DNA of 64,000 bases from JAIQFL01 sp035295745 (GTDB lineage: Bacteria; Acidobacteriota; Terriglobia; Bryobacterales; Bryobacteraceae): positions 124,001-188,000 of the forward strand of contig DATGIL010000023.1 of assembly GCA_035295745.1 (NCBI GenBank). The letters are read 5' to 3'. Below the pieces are notes generated by a model. The model searched no databases. It was not told the origin of the DNA and saw nothing but the letters and a program-made list of their open reading frames with translations. Both the position numbers and the translations under genes were made by a program. Shown piece by piece: positions 57,144 through 64,000 of the stretch (its first letter is position 1; every line of letters begins with the position of its first letter).

Positions 57144-58784
57144 ATGATTTACCTAATGTCGAAACCACAGCTCAGAGGATCTTTAACCGCCGTTGCTCTT
57201 CTCCTATTGCCCGCGTTCGCTCCACAGCACGCCCAGGCGCAAGGACGCGGTGCTGCACAAACGCCAGCCCCCACGACCCAGACCCCGCCTACACCTGCGC
57301 AACCTCCGGCAGCGCAAGGACGCGGCGGCCGCGGAGGATTTGGCGGCCCTGGACCCGCGGTCGGAGGAGAGGTCGACGAGACTCCAGTGGTGACCCACCA
57401 CACCATCACCGTTGGCGGCAAGACGTTGAACTACACCGCCACCGTCGCGCAGATGCCACTTAAGGATGCCGCCGGCGAAACCGAAGCCCACATCTTCTAC
57501 ATGGCCTACACGCTCGATGGCGTCACCGACCCCTCGCGGCGCGCGCTCACCTTTTGCTTCAACGGCGGCCCCGGATCCGCCTCGATGTGGGTCCACATGG
57601 GTGGCATGGGACCTCGCAGCCCGAAGCTCATGGCCGATGGCAGCATGCCGCCACCGCCCTATCAGATGAAGGACAACCAGGACACCTGGCTCGATCAGAC
57701 CGACCTCGTGTTTATCGATCCGGTGGGCACCGGCTACAGCCGTGCGAAGACCGTCGAGATCGCGCGCCGTATGAATGGCGTCCAGGGAGATATCCAGTCG
57801 GTGGGCGAGTTTATGCGGATGTATGTGATCCGCAACAGCCGCGAACTGTCGCCGCTGTTTATCGCCGGCGAGAGCTACGGTACCTTCCGAGCGGCCGGGC
57901 TGGCGGGCTATCTGATCGATCGCGGTATCGCCTTCAATGGCATCGTGCTGATCGGAACCACGCTCAACCTCGAAACCATCTGGAGCCGTAGTGACGATCT
58001 GGTCTACGAGCTGGAATTGCCGACTTACGCCGCCGACGCGTGGTACCACAAGAAGGTCGCGGCCGACTTGCAGAAGAAGGACCTCAAGTCGTTCCTCAAG
58101 GAAGTGGAGAGCTTCTCCCTGGGAGAATATGCGATCGCTCTGAACAAGGGTGATGATCTGCCGCCGGCTGAGCACAAGGCCATTGTCGATAAGTTGGTGC
58201 GGTACACCGGGCTCGACGCACGCTACATCGAAGACAGCAATCTCCGGTGGGACGTGCAGCACTTCACACGCCAGCTCCTGCGCGACAAGCATGAGACCAT
58301 TGGCCGTTACGACGGACGCTTGACCGCAGAATCGTCTTTGAACACCGGCGAAACCAGCGAGATGGATCCTTCGAGTACCTTGATCACGCCGCCCTTCACC
58401 GCCGTTCTCACCAACTACCTGCGTGATGAGCTGGGGTACAAGACGGACATGTACTACTACCCGAGCGGCGGCGTGCAGCCCTGGGATTACGGTGTGCAGA
58501 ACGGTTTTGGCGACACCACCGCGATGCTGCGCAACGCTCTGACGAAGAATCCGTACATGAAGGTGATGATCGCGGCCGGATACTACGATCTCGCCACCCC
58601 CTATCACGCTGTGCAGTACACGTTTAGCCACATGGGCCTTCACCCTGAGATGCATAAGCGGATCACTTGGGACTTCTACGAATCGGGCCACATGCTGTAC
58701 ATCGACGGCAGCTCGCATACCAAGCTGAAGCACGACTTCGGCGAGTTTCTCTCGAGCTCGCTTCCGAAATCGGAAACCCGCTAG
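57144..58784 (+). CDS. Exported serine carboxypeptidase (family S10)
   Basis: A 546-residue exported peptidase. The signal peptide ends near HAQAQ, followed by a proline/glycine/threonine-rich linker of about 50 residues. The S10 alpha/beta-hydrolase has the oxyanion segment CFNGGPGSASMWVHMGG, the nucleophile GESYG, the acidic residue in MIAAGYYDLATPYH and the histidine in YESGHMLYID, so the triad is complete. It removes C-terminal residues from peptides at the cell surface or outside. Starts at 57144 or 57156 are both possible; neither has a good ribosome site. A far upstream in-frame GTG is rejected because it lacks a signal sequence. Confidence 0.85.
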   Translation: MIYLMSKPQLRGSLTAVALLLLPAFAPQHAQAQGRGAAQTPAPTTQTPPTPAQPPAAQGRGGRGGFGGPGPAVGGEVDETPVVTHHTITVGGKTLNYTATVAQMPLKDAAGETEAHIFYMAYTLDGVTDPSRRALTFCFNGGPGSASMWVHMGGMGPRSPKLMADGSMPPPPYQMKDNQDTWLDQTDLVFIDPVGTGYSRAKTVEIARRMNGVQGDIQSVGEFMRMYVIRNSRELSPLFIAGESYGTFRAAGLAGYLIDRGIAFNGIVLIGTTLNLETIWSRSDDLVYELELPTYAADAWYHKKVAADLQKKDLKSFLKEVESFSLGEYAIALNKGDDLPPAEHKAIVDKLVRYTGLDARYIEDSNLRWDVQHFTRQLLRDKHETIGRYDGRLTAESSLNTGETSEMDPSSTLITPPFTAVLTNYLRDELGYKTDMYYYPSGGVQPWDYGVQNGFGDTTAMLRNALTKNPYMKVMIAAGYYDLATPYHAVQYTFSHMGLHPEMHKRITWDFYESGHMLYIDGSSHTKLKHDFGEFLSSSLPKSETR

Positions 58785-59088
58785 AGACGGACGTCCATCC
58801 GGAGCGAACCGCCTCGCTTCAGACGTAGTGCCTTCTCGCGATAAGGGTCATCGACCAGCCTCGCCCCGATTTTCGGTCCGGGCTGGTCCCCCTTTTTCGA
58901 GATGAGCACAGAGCAGAACTGGGCAATGCAAATGGAGAGCCGGTACCGGCTGGTTTCCGGAGGCGCCGTGCAAACTGGGAACACCGGCGGGCGGAACCGT
59001 TGGTTTTCGGTGGCCGGGCAAGCCTTTCCGCAGACGCACCTATGCTCCGATTTGAGGCTGCTGGTAAACTAAATCGTCGGGAGGCTGA
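58785..59088. other. Intergenic region without a recognisable gene
   Basis: About 304 bases between the carboxypeptidase and TIGR03435 genes. I see no gene, terminator or promoter of note. A GGGAGG at 59079-59084 is the ribosome site of the next gene. Confidence 0.4.
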
Positions 59089-59814
59089 ATGAGGAGTTAT
59101 ATTCTCCTGGGGCTTCTGGCGGCGCGGACTCTGAGTCTCGGCCAGACGCTCGCTTTCGAAGCCGCCTCTGTCAAACCCAGCAGCGCCGATTCGAACCAGG
59201 CCGATGTGCAGTCGCGGAGCGGCCGGCTCACGATGCGCAACGTCACCTTGAAGCGTTGCATTCGCGGTGCCTACTATATTCCCGAACTCTCTGTGGTGGG
59301 CGGTCCGAAGTGGATCGACGATGCCAGATTCGACATCGAAGCCAAAGCGCCAGGACCAGCCGGAGACCACGACTTGATGCTGATGCTTCAAACTCTCCTC
59401 GCCGATCGCTTTCACCTGGTGTGCCACCGTGAAACCAGATCGATGCCCGGCTATGAGTTGGTTCTGGCTAAAGGCGGTCTCAAGGCGAAGCCGTCCGCTC
59501 CCGACGCCGCGGGGCGCACGAGCCGTTCGCGTATCGAGATCGACGCACAGGGATCGACTATGGGCAATCTCGCGGAGAAACTCGCAGATGCCCTGGGGGT
59601 TCCGGTCTCCGACTTCACTGGTGTCTCGGGGCGGTTCGATTTCCAGTTGCGCTGGACTCCCGAGCAGGTGGCCGGGAAGTCCGATGCCGCCCCCGACACC
59701 GGCCCTTCCATCTTCGCCGCATTGCAGGAGCAACTCGGGCTCAAGCTCGAGTCGCGTAAAGTCCCGGTGGAAGTGGTGGTGATCGACAGCGCCGAAAAGG
59801 CCACGGAAAACTAG
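59089..59814 (+). CDS. TIGR03435 family exported protein
   Basis: A 241-residue intact member of the soil-associated TIGR03435 family. The signal peptide ends near SLGQ. The domain has FEAASVKPS, LKRCIRGAYYIPELSVVGGP, LMLMLQTLLADRFHLVCHRE, YELVLAKGG, FTGVSGRFDFQLRWTPEQ, ALQEQLGLKLESRKVPVEVV and the end VIDSAEKATEN. The function is unknown; here it is free-standing rather than fused to an M56 peptidase. A GGGAGG ribosome site precedes the ATG. Confidence 0.9.
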   Translation: MRSYILLGLLAARTLSLGQTLAFEAASVKPSSADSNQADVQSRSGRLTMRNVTLKRCIRGAYYIPELSVVGGPKWIDDARFDIEAKAPGPAGDHDLMLMLQTLLADRFHLVCHRETRSMPGYELVLAKGGLKAKPSAPDAAGRTSRSRIEIDAQGSTMGNLAEKLADALGVPVSDFTGVSGRFDFQLRWTPEQVAGKSDAAPDTGPSIFAALQEQLGLKLESRKVPVEVVVIDSAEKATEN

Positions 59815-59879
59815 CGAGGTCTGGCGACTGCTAGCGTTGTAACGCCCGCGGCCGTGTGGCGAGCCGCGATCGTAAGTTT

Positions 59880-60156
59880 GTAAGAAGCTGTGAAAAATCC
59901 GGACATCGCTTGCTCACGCGCGCGGCTCGCAAGCACACCTACCGCCGGGAACGAATCTGGGTAGGTTACGAGCCGCGACCGTAAGGAGCGAACCCGCCGG
60001 AGCCTTACTCCGGAGTGTAAGGGTAAGAAGCTGTGAGAAATCCGACATCGCTTGCTCACGCGCGCGGCTCGCAAGCACACCTACCGCCGGGAACGTATCT
60101 GGGTAGGTTACGAGCCGCGACCGTAAGGGAGCGAACCCGCCGGAGCCTTACTCCGG
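59880..60156. repeat. Two 134-base direct repeats carrying the palindromic repeat core
   Basis: Bases 59880-60013 and 60023-60156 are nearly identical (GTAAGAAGCTGTGA to CTTACTCCGG), differing at a few positions. Each contains the CTTGCTCACGCGCGCGGCTC core (59907-59929, 60049-60071) and, 40 bases later, CGAGCCGCGACCGTAAG, with CACCTACC/GGGTAGGTT arms between. The repeat starts 65 bases after the TIGR03435 stop and ends 6 bases before the DUF362 stop; no gene lies within 59815-60162. Confidence 0.85.
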
Positions 60157-60162
60157 TGGACG

Positions 60163-61236
60163 CTAGCCCAACTTCGGTGGCAGGTCCTTCATCTCTCCCA
60201 TCCACTCCAGTTCGCGATCAATGTCCTGGTGCATGCGGTATTTCTTCTGCACATTGGCGATCTTCTCGCCAATCACGTCAATCCGCGCGATGTCGTAGTT
60301 GCCCAGGCCTAACTGCCCGCAATAATTCAGATATCCGGGCCAGGCCGGATTGATCCCCATGGATTCCACCCCCACCCGGTCAGCCGCGATGAAATCGGTA
60401 GAGGCGATCGCAATCCGCGACGCCACTGGCGTGCCGGAGGACGGTCCATTGCCCTCCATCCCCTCGTACCCATCGAGCACCGCGACGCCCCAGTTCGGCT
60501 GCAGTTTCTGGGCGGTGAGCAGCATGTTGTAGTGCGTTTGCCGAATGCCGGTGTGGTACTTGCGCTTGTCATTCCAGTGCGGCGTCTCCTTGGGAGCGAA
60601 GTGGAGTGGTGCGCCCAGCACCATATTCTTCACCGAGAGTGTCGCGACCACGGTGTTGTGAGTCTTCAGGATGCCCGCCGAAATGACGAATGCATCCGGA
60701 TCGAGAAGTCGCGCCGCCAGGCGCACCGGCTGCAGGTGGAGGTCGTAGTCGATGAGCGGGATCATCTCGTACCTGGCCTCAGCATTGAGATCGAGCAGCG
60801 TCACCTTGCTCGCACGATTCTCGTCGGCGATCTTCGTATAACTAAAATTGCGGAATCCCTCCATCGTGTCGCCCGCCGACGATTCGGCAATGATCACCGG
60901 CATTTTGGTGCGCGGCTGCAAATAGTCCAGGATTCCGCGGATGGTATCCGCGTGGCTGGCGGCGAGTTGGTTGGTGGTGGAGACGTTGTTGACTTTGATC
61001 AGCACGTACTTCTTCTGTTTCAGCGCCGGCTGAATCTGGTGGTCAATCGCGGCCAGCGCCTCCTGCACGTTCTGGCGTCGCTGTTCTCCCTTGACGATCG
61101 CGACGGTGGACCTCGGTAAAGGCTGCCGGCTAAAGGTAAGAGGTGGCGTCTGTGGTCCGGCGACTTGTGCCCGGAGCAGGGAGAGACCGCCGACCCCGGC
61201 GATCGCCTGGAAGAACGTTCTGCGGGAGAAACTCAT
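60163..61236 (-). CDS. Tat-exported DUF362 protein
   Basis: A 357-residue protein with a twin-arginine signal (SRRTFFQAIAGVGGLSLL) and a DUF362 domain: LIKVNNVSTTNQLAASHADT, VIIAESSAGDT, ISAGILKTHNTVVATLSVKN and VLDGYEGMEGNGPSSG. DUF362 proteins are often linked to iron-sulfur or redox functions, but no cysteine cluster is visible here. The ATG at 61236 has AGGAGA five bases upstream; the preceding TTG is less likely. Confidence 0.85.
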   Translation of the reverse strand: MSFSRRTFFQAIAGVGGLSLLRAQVAGPQTPPLTFSRQPLPRSTVAIVKGEQRRQNVQEALAAIDHQIQPALKQKKYVLIKVNNVSTTNQLAASHADTIRGILDYLQPRTKMPVIIAESSAGDTMEGFRNFSYTKIADENRASKVTLLDLNAEARYEMIPLIDYDLHLQPVRLAARLLDPDAFVISAGILKTHNTVVATLSVKNMVLGAPLHFAPKETPHWNDKRKYHTGIRQTHYNMLLTAQKLQPNWGVAVLDGYEGMEGNGPSSGTPVASRIAIASTDFIAADRVGVESMGINPAWPGYLNYCGQLGLGNYDIARIDVIGEKIANVQKKYRMHQDIDRELEWMGEMKDLPPKLG

Positions 61237-61275
61237 CAACGTCTCCTATTAAGGTATTACAGACCCTATTATATG

Positions 61276-62349
61276 CTAAGCGCCCTCCCACTTTGACTGA
61301 TATCGCTTGCGGATGGCCTTGTGGACCTGCTTGAGCCACTTCTTCTGCTTTTGCGCGGCCAGCGGGTCGGCGAGGCGCTCGTGACGGCGCGCTTCGCCTG
61401 CCAGCTTGCAGTAACTCTCCCATCGCGCCTCCTCCAGCCGCCCATCGGCAAGAGCTGCTTGCACGGCGCAGCCCAGCTCTCCCGAGTGCGAACAGTCGCG
61501 GTAACGGCAGTCCGCCGCCAACGCCGCGATTTCGTCGAAGGTTCGATCCACGCTCTCTTTGCCCGCCCAGAGTTGCAACTCGCGCATTCCGGGCGTGTCG
61601 ATGAGGGCGCCGCCACAGGGCAGGGGAACCAGTTCGCGATGTGTGGTGGTGTGCCGGCCGCGGCTATCGGAGCCACGGACCTCCCGGGTTCGCTGCCGCT
61701 GGCCTCCAACGAGCCGATTAACGATCGTAGACTTTCCGACGCCCGACGACCCTAGCAGCGCCACTGTCTTGCCGGGCCCCAGGAAGCCGGCCAACTCGTC
61801 CACGCCCCGCTCTTCGCAGGCGCTCGAGACCACCACGGGCACACCTCCGGCGACGGCAGCCGTCTCCGCAAGACGTCCGGCCAAATCGTCCGCCAGATCT
61901 GCCTTGTTGAGCACGATCACCGGCGATGCTCCGCTCTCGGCCACCAGCGTCAGGTACCGTTCGAGCCGGCGGAGATTGAAATCGTGATCGAGACCGCAGA
62001 CCAGAAAAGTCAGGTCGATGTTGGCGGCGACGGGCTGTTCTTCTTCGCGTTTTCCCGCGGCTCGCCGGGAGAAGCAGCTACGCCGCGGCATGACGACTTC
62101 GACGATGGCCTGTTCGGGCCCCACCACGCGCGCCGCCACCCAGTCGCCGGTGACCGGCATGGAGGCCCGGGTTTCGCTGCGATACCAGAGTGTGCCGGAG
62201 GGTTCGGCATCGAACTCCCCCGAAGCGGTGTAGAGACGATATTGATCGCGTTGGGAAGTGGCCACGCGGGCCAGAGTCAGGCCTTGCGCGGCATAGGTTT
62301 CGAAAGCGCCGAAAAGGACGGCATCGGCGCCGAGAGACTCCAAATTCAT
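61276..62349 (-). CDS. rsgA: Ribosome small-subunit biogenesis GTPase RsgA
   Basis: A 357-residue circularly permuted GTPase that checks 30S maturation. An N-terminal OB-type domain precedes the G domain, whose motifs appear in permuted order: NKAD (G4), SSAC (G5-like), GSSGVGKSTIVN (G1), RHTTTHRELV (G2 region) and DTPGMREL (G3). The C-terminal zinc site is CRYRDCSHSGELGC. The start at MNLESLGADA is chosen because the upstream extension is not part of the family. Confidence 0.95.
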   Translation of the reverse strand: MNLESLGADAVLFGAFETYAAQGLTLARVATSQRDQYRLYTASGEFDAEPSGTLWYRSETRASMPVTGDWVAARVVGPEQAIVEVVMPRRSCFSRRAAGKREEEQPVAANIDLTFLVCGLDHDFNLRRLERYLTLVAESGASPVIVLNKADLADDLAGRLAETAAVAGGVPVVVSSACEERGVDELAGFLGPGKTVALLGSSGVGKSTIVNRLVGGQRQRTREVRGSDSRGRHTTTHRELVPLPCGGALIDTPGMRELQLWAGKESVDRTFDEIAALAADCRYRDCSHSGELGCAVQAALADGRLEEARWESYCKLAGEARRHERLADPLAAQKQKKWLKQVHKAIRKRYQSKWEGA

Positions 62350-62515
62350 GACTGTTCGCTCCAGAATGCTGATAACAGGGTTAGGAAAACGAGGGCCGCA
62401 GATACAGGGATGTGCCGAATTCGGATAGAGACACAACACCCTTTGGGTGCGGGACCTCCGTCCGAACTGGCGCTAGCGGACAGTCATAGGCGTGTCGAAA
62501 TAAGACTAACACATG

Positions 62516-62624
62516 CGAGCCGCGCGCGTAAGCAAGCGATCTCGATACGCGGGAAAGCGAGCCCGCGCTGCACTAGCCAGCGATCTCGATATGCGGGAAA
62601 GCGAGCCGCGCGCGTAAGCAAGCG
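62516..62624. repeat. Two copies of the dispersed palindromic repeat
   Basis: The core GAGCCGCGCGCGTAAGCAAG occurs at 62516-62538 and 62602-62624, with GATCTCGATA.GCGGGAAAGCGAGC repeated between them. They abut the end of the transposase remnant. If read through, they give meaningless peptide such as LAYARGS. Confidence 0.8.
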
Positions 62625-62639
62625 GAATAAAATGTGTTG

Positions 62640-63010
62640 CTACTTTGGAACGACGTTCCAAAAGGCAGGATATAAGCGTCGCTGAGTTCGATGTGAATTG
62701 CCAATACCGATCGAAATCCTGGAAGGGATAGATGGCTCTGAGCTGGACGATGGCCTCGGCCATCTGCTCGGTCCAGCGCATGCCGGAGCGCCCCATGCGG
62801 TCCTTGATGAGGTTCTTATACGCCCCTTCGACGGGACCACTGGCGATCGGCCAGCCGTTGGCGAGGTATTGGTGATAGCGCATTCGGGTGCGGTTCCGGT
62901 AAAGGTAATCGGCGACTCCCTGCAGCGTTTTGCGTTTGGCTCCGGAGTAGCTGCGTTTGGTGATACTTTGACGGAGCCCCTTGACGACCTGGCTCACCTC
63001 GCCTGACAGG
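62640..63010 (-). pseudogene. ISKra4-family transposase C-terminal remnant
   Basis: The frame reads VVKGLRQSITKRSYSGAKRK, YHQYLANGWPIASGPVEGAY and LIKDRMGRSGMRWTEQMAEA, then IVQLRAIYPFQDFDRYWQF. This is the C-terminal third of an ISKra4-type DDE transposase. A frameshift near 62690 moves the true end (RRLYPAFWNVVPK) into another frame stopping at 62640. The N-terminal two thirds are missing, replaced by unrelated IS4 sequence. Not functional. Confidence 0.8.
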
Positions 63011-63019
63011 ATTCGCAGG

Positions 63020-63358
63020 GTGCGGCCCAGGACCCAGAGATGCGGATCAAGACCTGGGCGAAGTCGGCAAAGAATGCGGCAGTCACGCGACTCGCTGGCG
63101 TCGGCCAGAGTGATCCGTGCCACCTTGCTGCGTTATTCCGAGATGGCACAGTTTGCCAGTGACGGATCGGAGACAGGCCTCGATGTCTCGCAGACTTTCC
63201 GATAGGTCAGTAGAACAAAGGCCATCGTCAAGTACTGGTCCCAATGAGAGAACGTCCTGGACTGCGAATTATCGTAGCGCGCCACACTTCTGGAACTCCT
63301 GGTGGGGAAGATGGGAGATTAGCTCCGAGAAAATGAAACGGCATTGTACATCCCCCAT
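63020..63358 (-). pseudogene. IS4-family transposase N-terminal remnant
   Basis: Reading from an ATG at 63358 and allowing three or four small frameshifts gives FSELISHLPHQEFQKC, ARYDNSQSRTFSHWDQYL, TMAFVLLTYR, SLRDIEACLRSVTGKLCHLG, VARITLADASESRDCRI and FADFAQVLIRISGSW. These are, in order, the N-terminal (DUF4372-type) part of an IS4-family transposase. The catalytic domain is missing; sequence passes directly into the ISKra4 remnant. Confidence 0.75.
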
Positions 63359-63554
63359 TGTTGCGGAGTGGTGCAAAGTGCAACGAAAAGCCCTGAATTC
63401 CGCACGTCGTGATTCAAATCGTTCCCGGCCAAAAATCCGCTAGGTGACTGTGCATTAAGCACTTATCGATCTTCGCAAAGTACTCTACCGGACACTATTG
63501 TTAATTAGACATTCATACTAGATTCCGTCTTCCTGGCAGCGGCAGGAACGCGAT

Positions 63555-63959
63555 ATGCTGTACACAATGCGTAAAGCTGCGATTCTTATGTCCGCTCTTG
63601 CTTTCGGTGCGTTCGGGCTCTTTGCTCAGGACGAGCTCGCTACCTACCAGACATCGATGAGAGCAGCAGCCGCCGCTGCCAACGATGCGATGCGCGGCGC
63701 ATTGACTGCCAGCGATACCGCCACCGTTTCAGCCAAAGCCAAAGACATGTCGGCCGCGTTTGACACGATCGCCGCTTTCTGGAAGACAAAGGGCAAAGAC
63801 GATGCCGTGAAGTTCGCCGAGGCCGCCAGCGCCGCCGGGAAGGCTGCGGCAGCAGCCACCACGATTGATGACCAGAAGGCCGCGATGGGTCAGGCTGGTG
63901 CAAGCTGCTTGGCCTGCCACTCGTTGTATCGCGACGGCAACAAGTTCAAAGGTCTCTGA
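63555..63959 (+). CDS. Small monoheme c-type cytochrome (class II-like)
   Basis: A 134-residue exported protein with a signal peptide ending near GLFAQ and an alanine-rich helical body. A single CLACH heme motif lies close to the C-terminus (CLACHSLYRDG), the arrangement of cytochrome c'/c-556-type four-helix bundles. It probably carries electrons in the periplasm. AGGA at 63544-63547, seven bases before ATG 63555, supports that start; ATG 63567 is an alternative. Confidence 0.85.
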   Translation: MLYTMRKAAILMSALAFGAFGLFAQDELATYQTSMRAAAAAANDAMRGALTASDTATVSAKAKDMSAAFDTIAAFWKTKGKDDAVKFAEAASAAGKAAAAATTIDDQKAAMGQAGASCLACHSLYRDGNKFKGL

Positions 63960-64000
63960 ATTTCCTGACCGCAAAAACCGGGGTTATTCCCATATCCCGG

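Noticed and set aside
57204..58733. 509-codon minus-strand frame opposite the S10 peptidase gene
   Set aside because: Valine/histidine/aspartate-rich antisense shadow; the plus strand has a full catalytic triad.
62506..62639. C-terminal extension LAYARGS... of the transposase frame
   Set aside because: This is translation through the palindromic repeat after a frameshift; the true transposase end is in another frame at 62640.

Overview
The window looks like a chromosomal segment of a GC-rich soil acidobacterium of the Solibacteres/Bryobacterales type. Three lines of evidence point there. It holds three members of the soil-associated TIGR03435 family (one fused to a BlaR1-type peptidase) and a protein ending in the TIGR03437 (Solibacter C-terminal) domain. 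It has an ADOP-type duplicated permease driven with a PadR regulator. It also has DUF1592/DUF1552 and Oar-like TonB-dependent genes. This placement is inferred from gene content; no rRNA is present, and I saw no tRNA or CRISPR array.

Layout. 1-811: a decayed formylglycine-generating-enzyme-like (SUMF1) gene. 834-11758: a dense co-directional run of PfkB sugar kinase, GT-C-like membrane glycosyltransferase, YbjQ protein, DapF-like epimerase lacking one catalytic cysteine, a DUF1592-type c-heme protein, a Tat-exported DUF1552 protein, an Oar-like outer-membrane receptor and a dienoyl-CoA-reductase-like SDR. 12228-13948: a methyltransferase/FAD oxidoreductase pair. 14042-15683: a DUF3300 envelope protein behind a strong sigma-54 promoter candidate and several inverted repeats. 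15742-18384: a NodB deacetylase-caspase-EF-hand-TPR fusion, the most unusual protein here. 18780-23235: a frameshifted TIGR03437 gene, an HD-domain gene, a decayed copy of the TIGR03437 tail and a TIGR03435 gene with an in-frame stop. 23483-26592: padR-ADOP operon. 26765-30059: rpoN-hpf-rapZ. 30273-33022: membrane spermidine-synthase-like protein plus GNAT acetyltransferase. 33197-38350: DUF1080, DUF4142, a frameshifted amine oxidase and a nine-heme cytochrome. 38545-40721: blaI-blaR1::TIGR03435. 40917-42674: TrmH-like methyltransferase and a MEMO-family protein. 42844-43079: tandem palindromic repeats. 43132-47230: TPR/secreted-protein operon, DUF4352 lipoprotein and FecR protein. 47476-51369: acetoin-utilization/HDAC-like deacetylase overlapping phosphotransacetylase, then an SDR and a secreted protein. 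51418-56967: LytM peptidase, orphan ABC-2 permease, helical secreted protein, PEP-CTERM protein, CsbD. 57144-62349: S10 carboxypeptidase, TIGR03435, a long direct repeat, DUF362, RsgA. 62516-63358: palindromic repeats beside a composite of IS4 and ISKra4 transposase remnants. 63555-63959: small c-type cytochrome.

How it fits together. Much of the window concerns the cell envelope and secreted proteins (receptor, peptidases, deacetylase, DUF1080, PEP-CTERM, DUF3300) and periplasmic electron transfer (DUF1592, nine-heme and one-heme cytochromes). The sigma-54 gene and the sigma-54-type promoter in front of DUF3300 suggest that part of this envelope programme is under RpoN. A family of GC-rich imperfect palindromes recurs in intergenic spaces throughout. 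Four genes (SUMF1-like, TIGR03437, TIGR03435, amine oxidase) carry disabling lesions, three of them only a single one, so either recent gene decay or sequencing error is in play.
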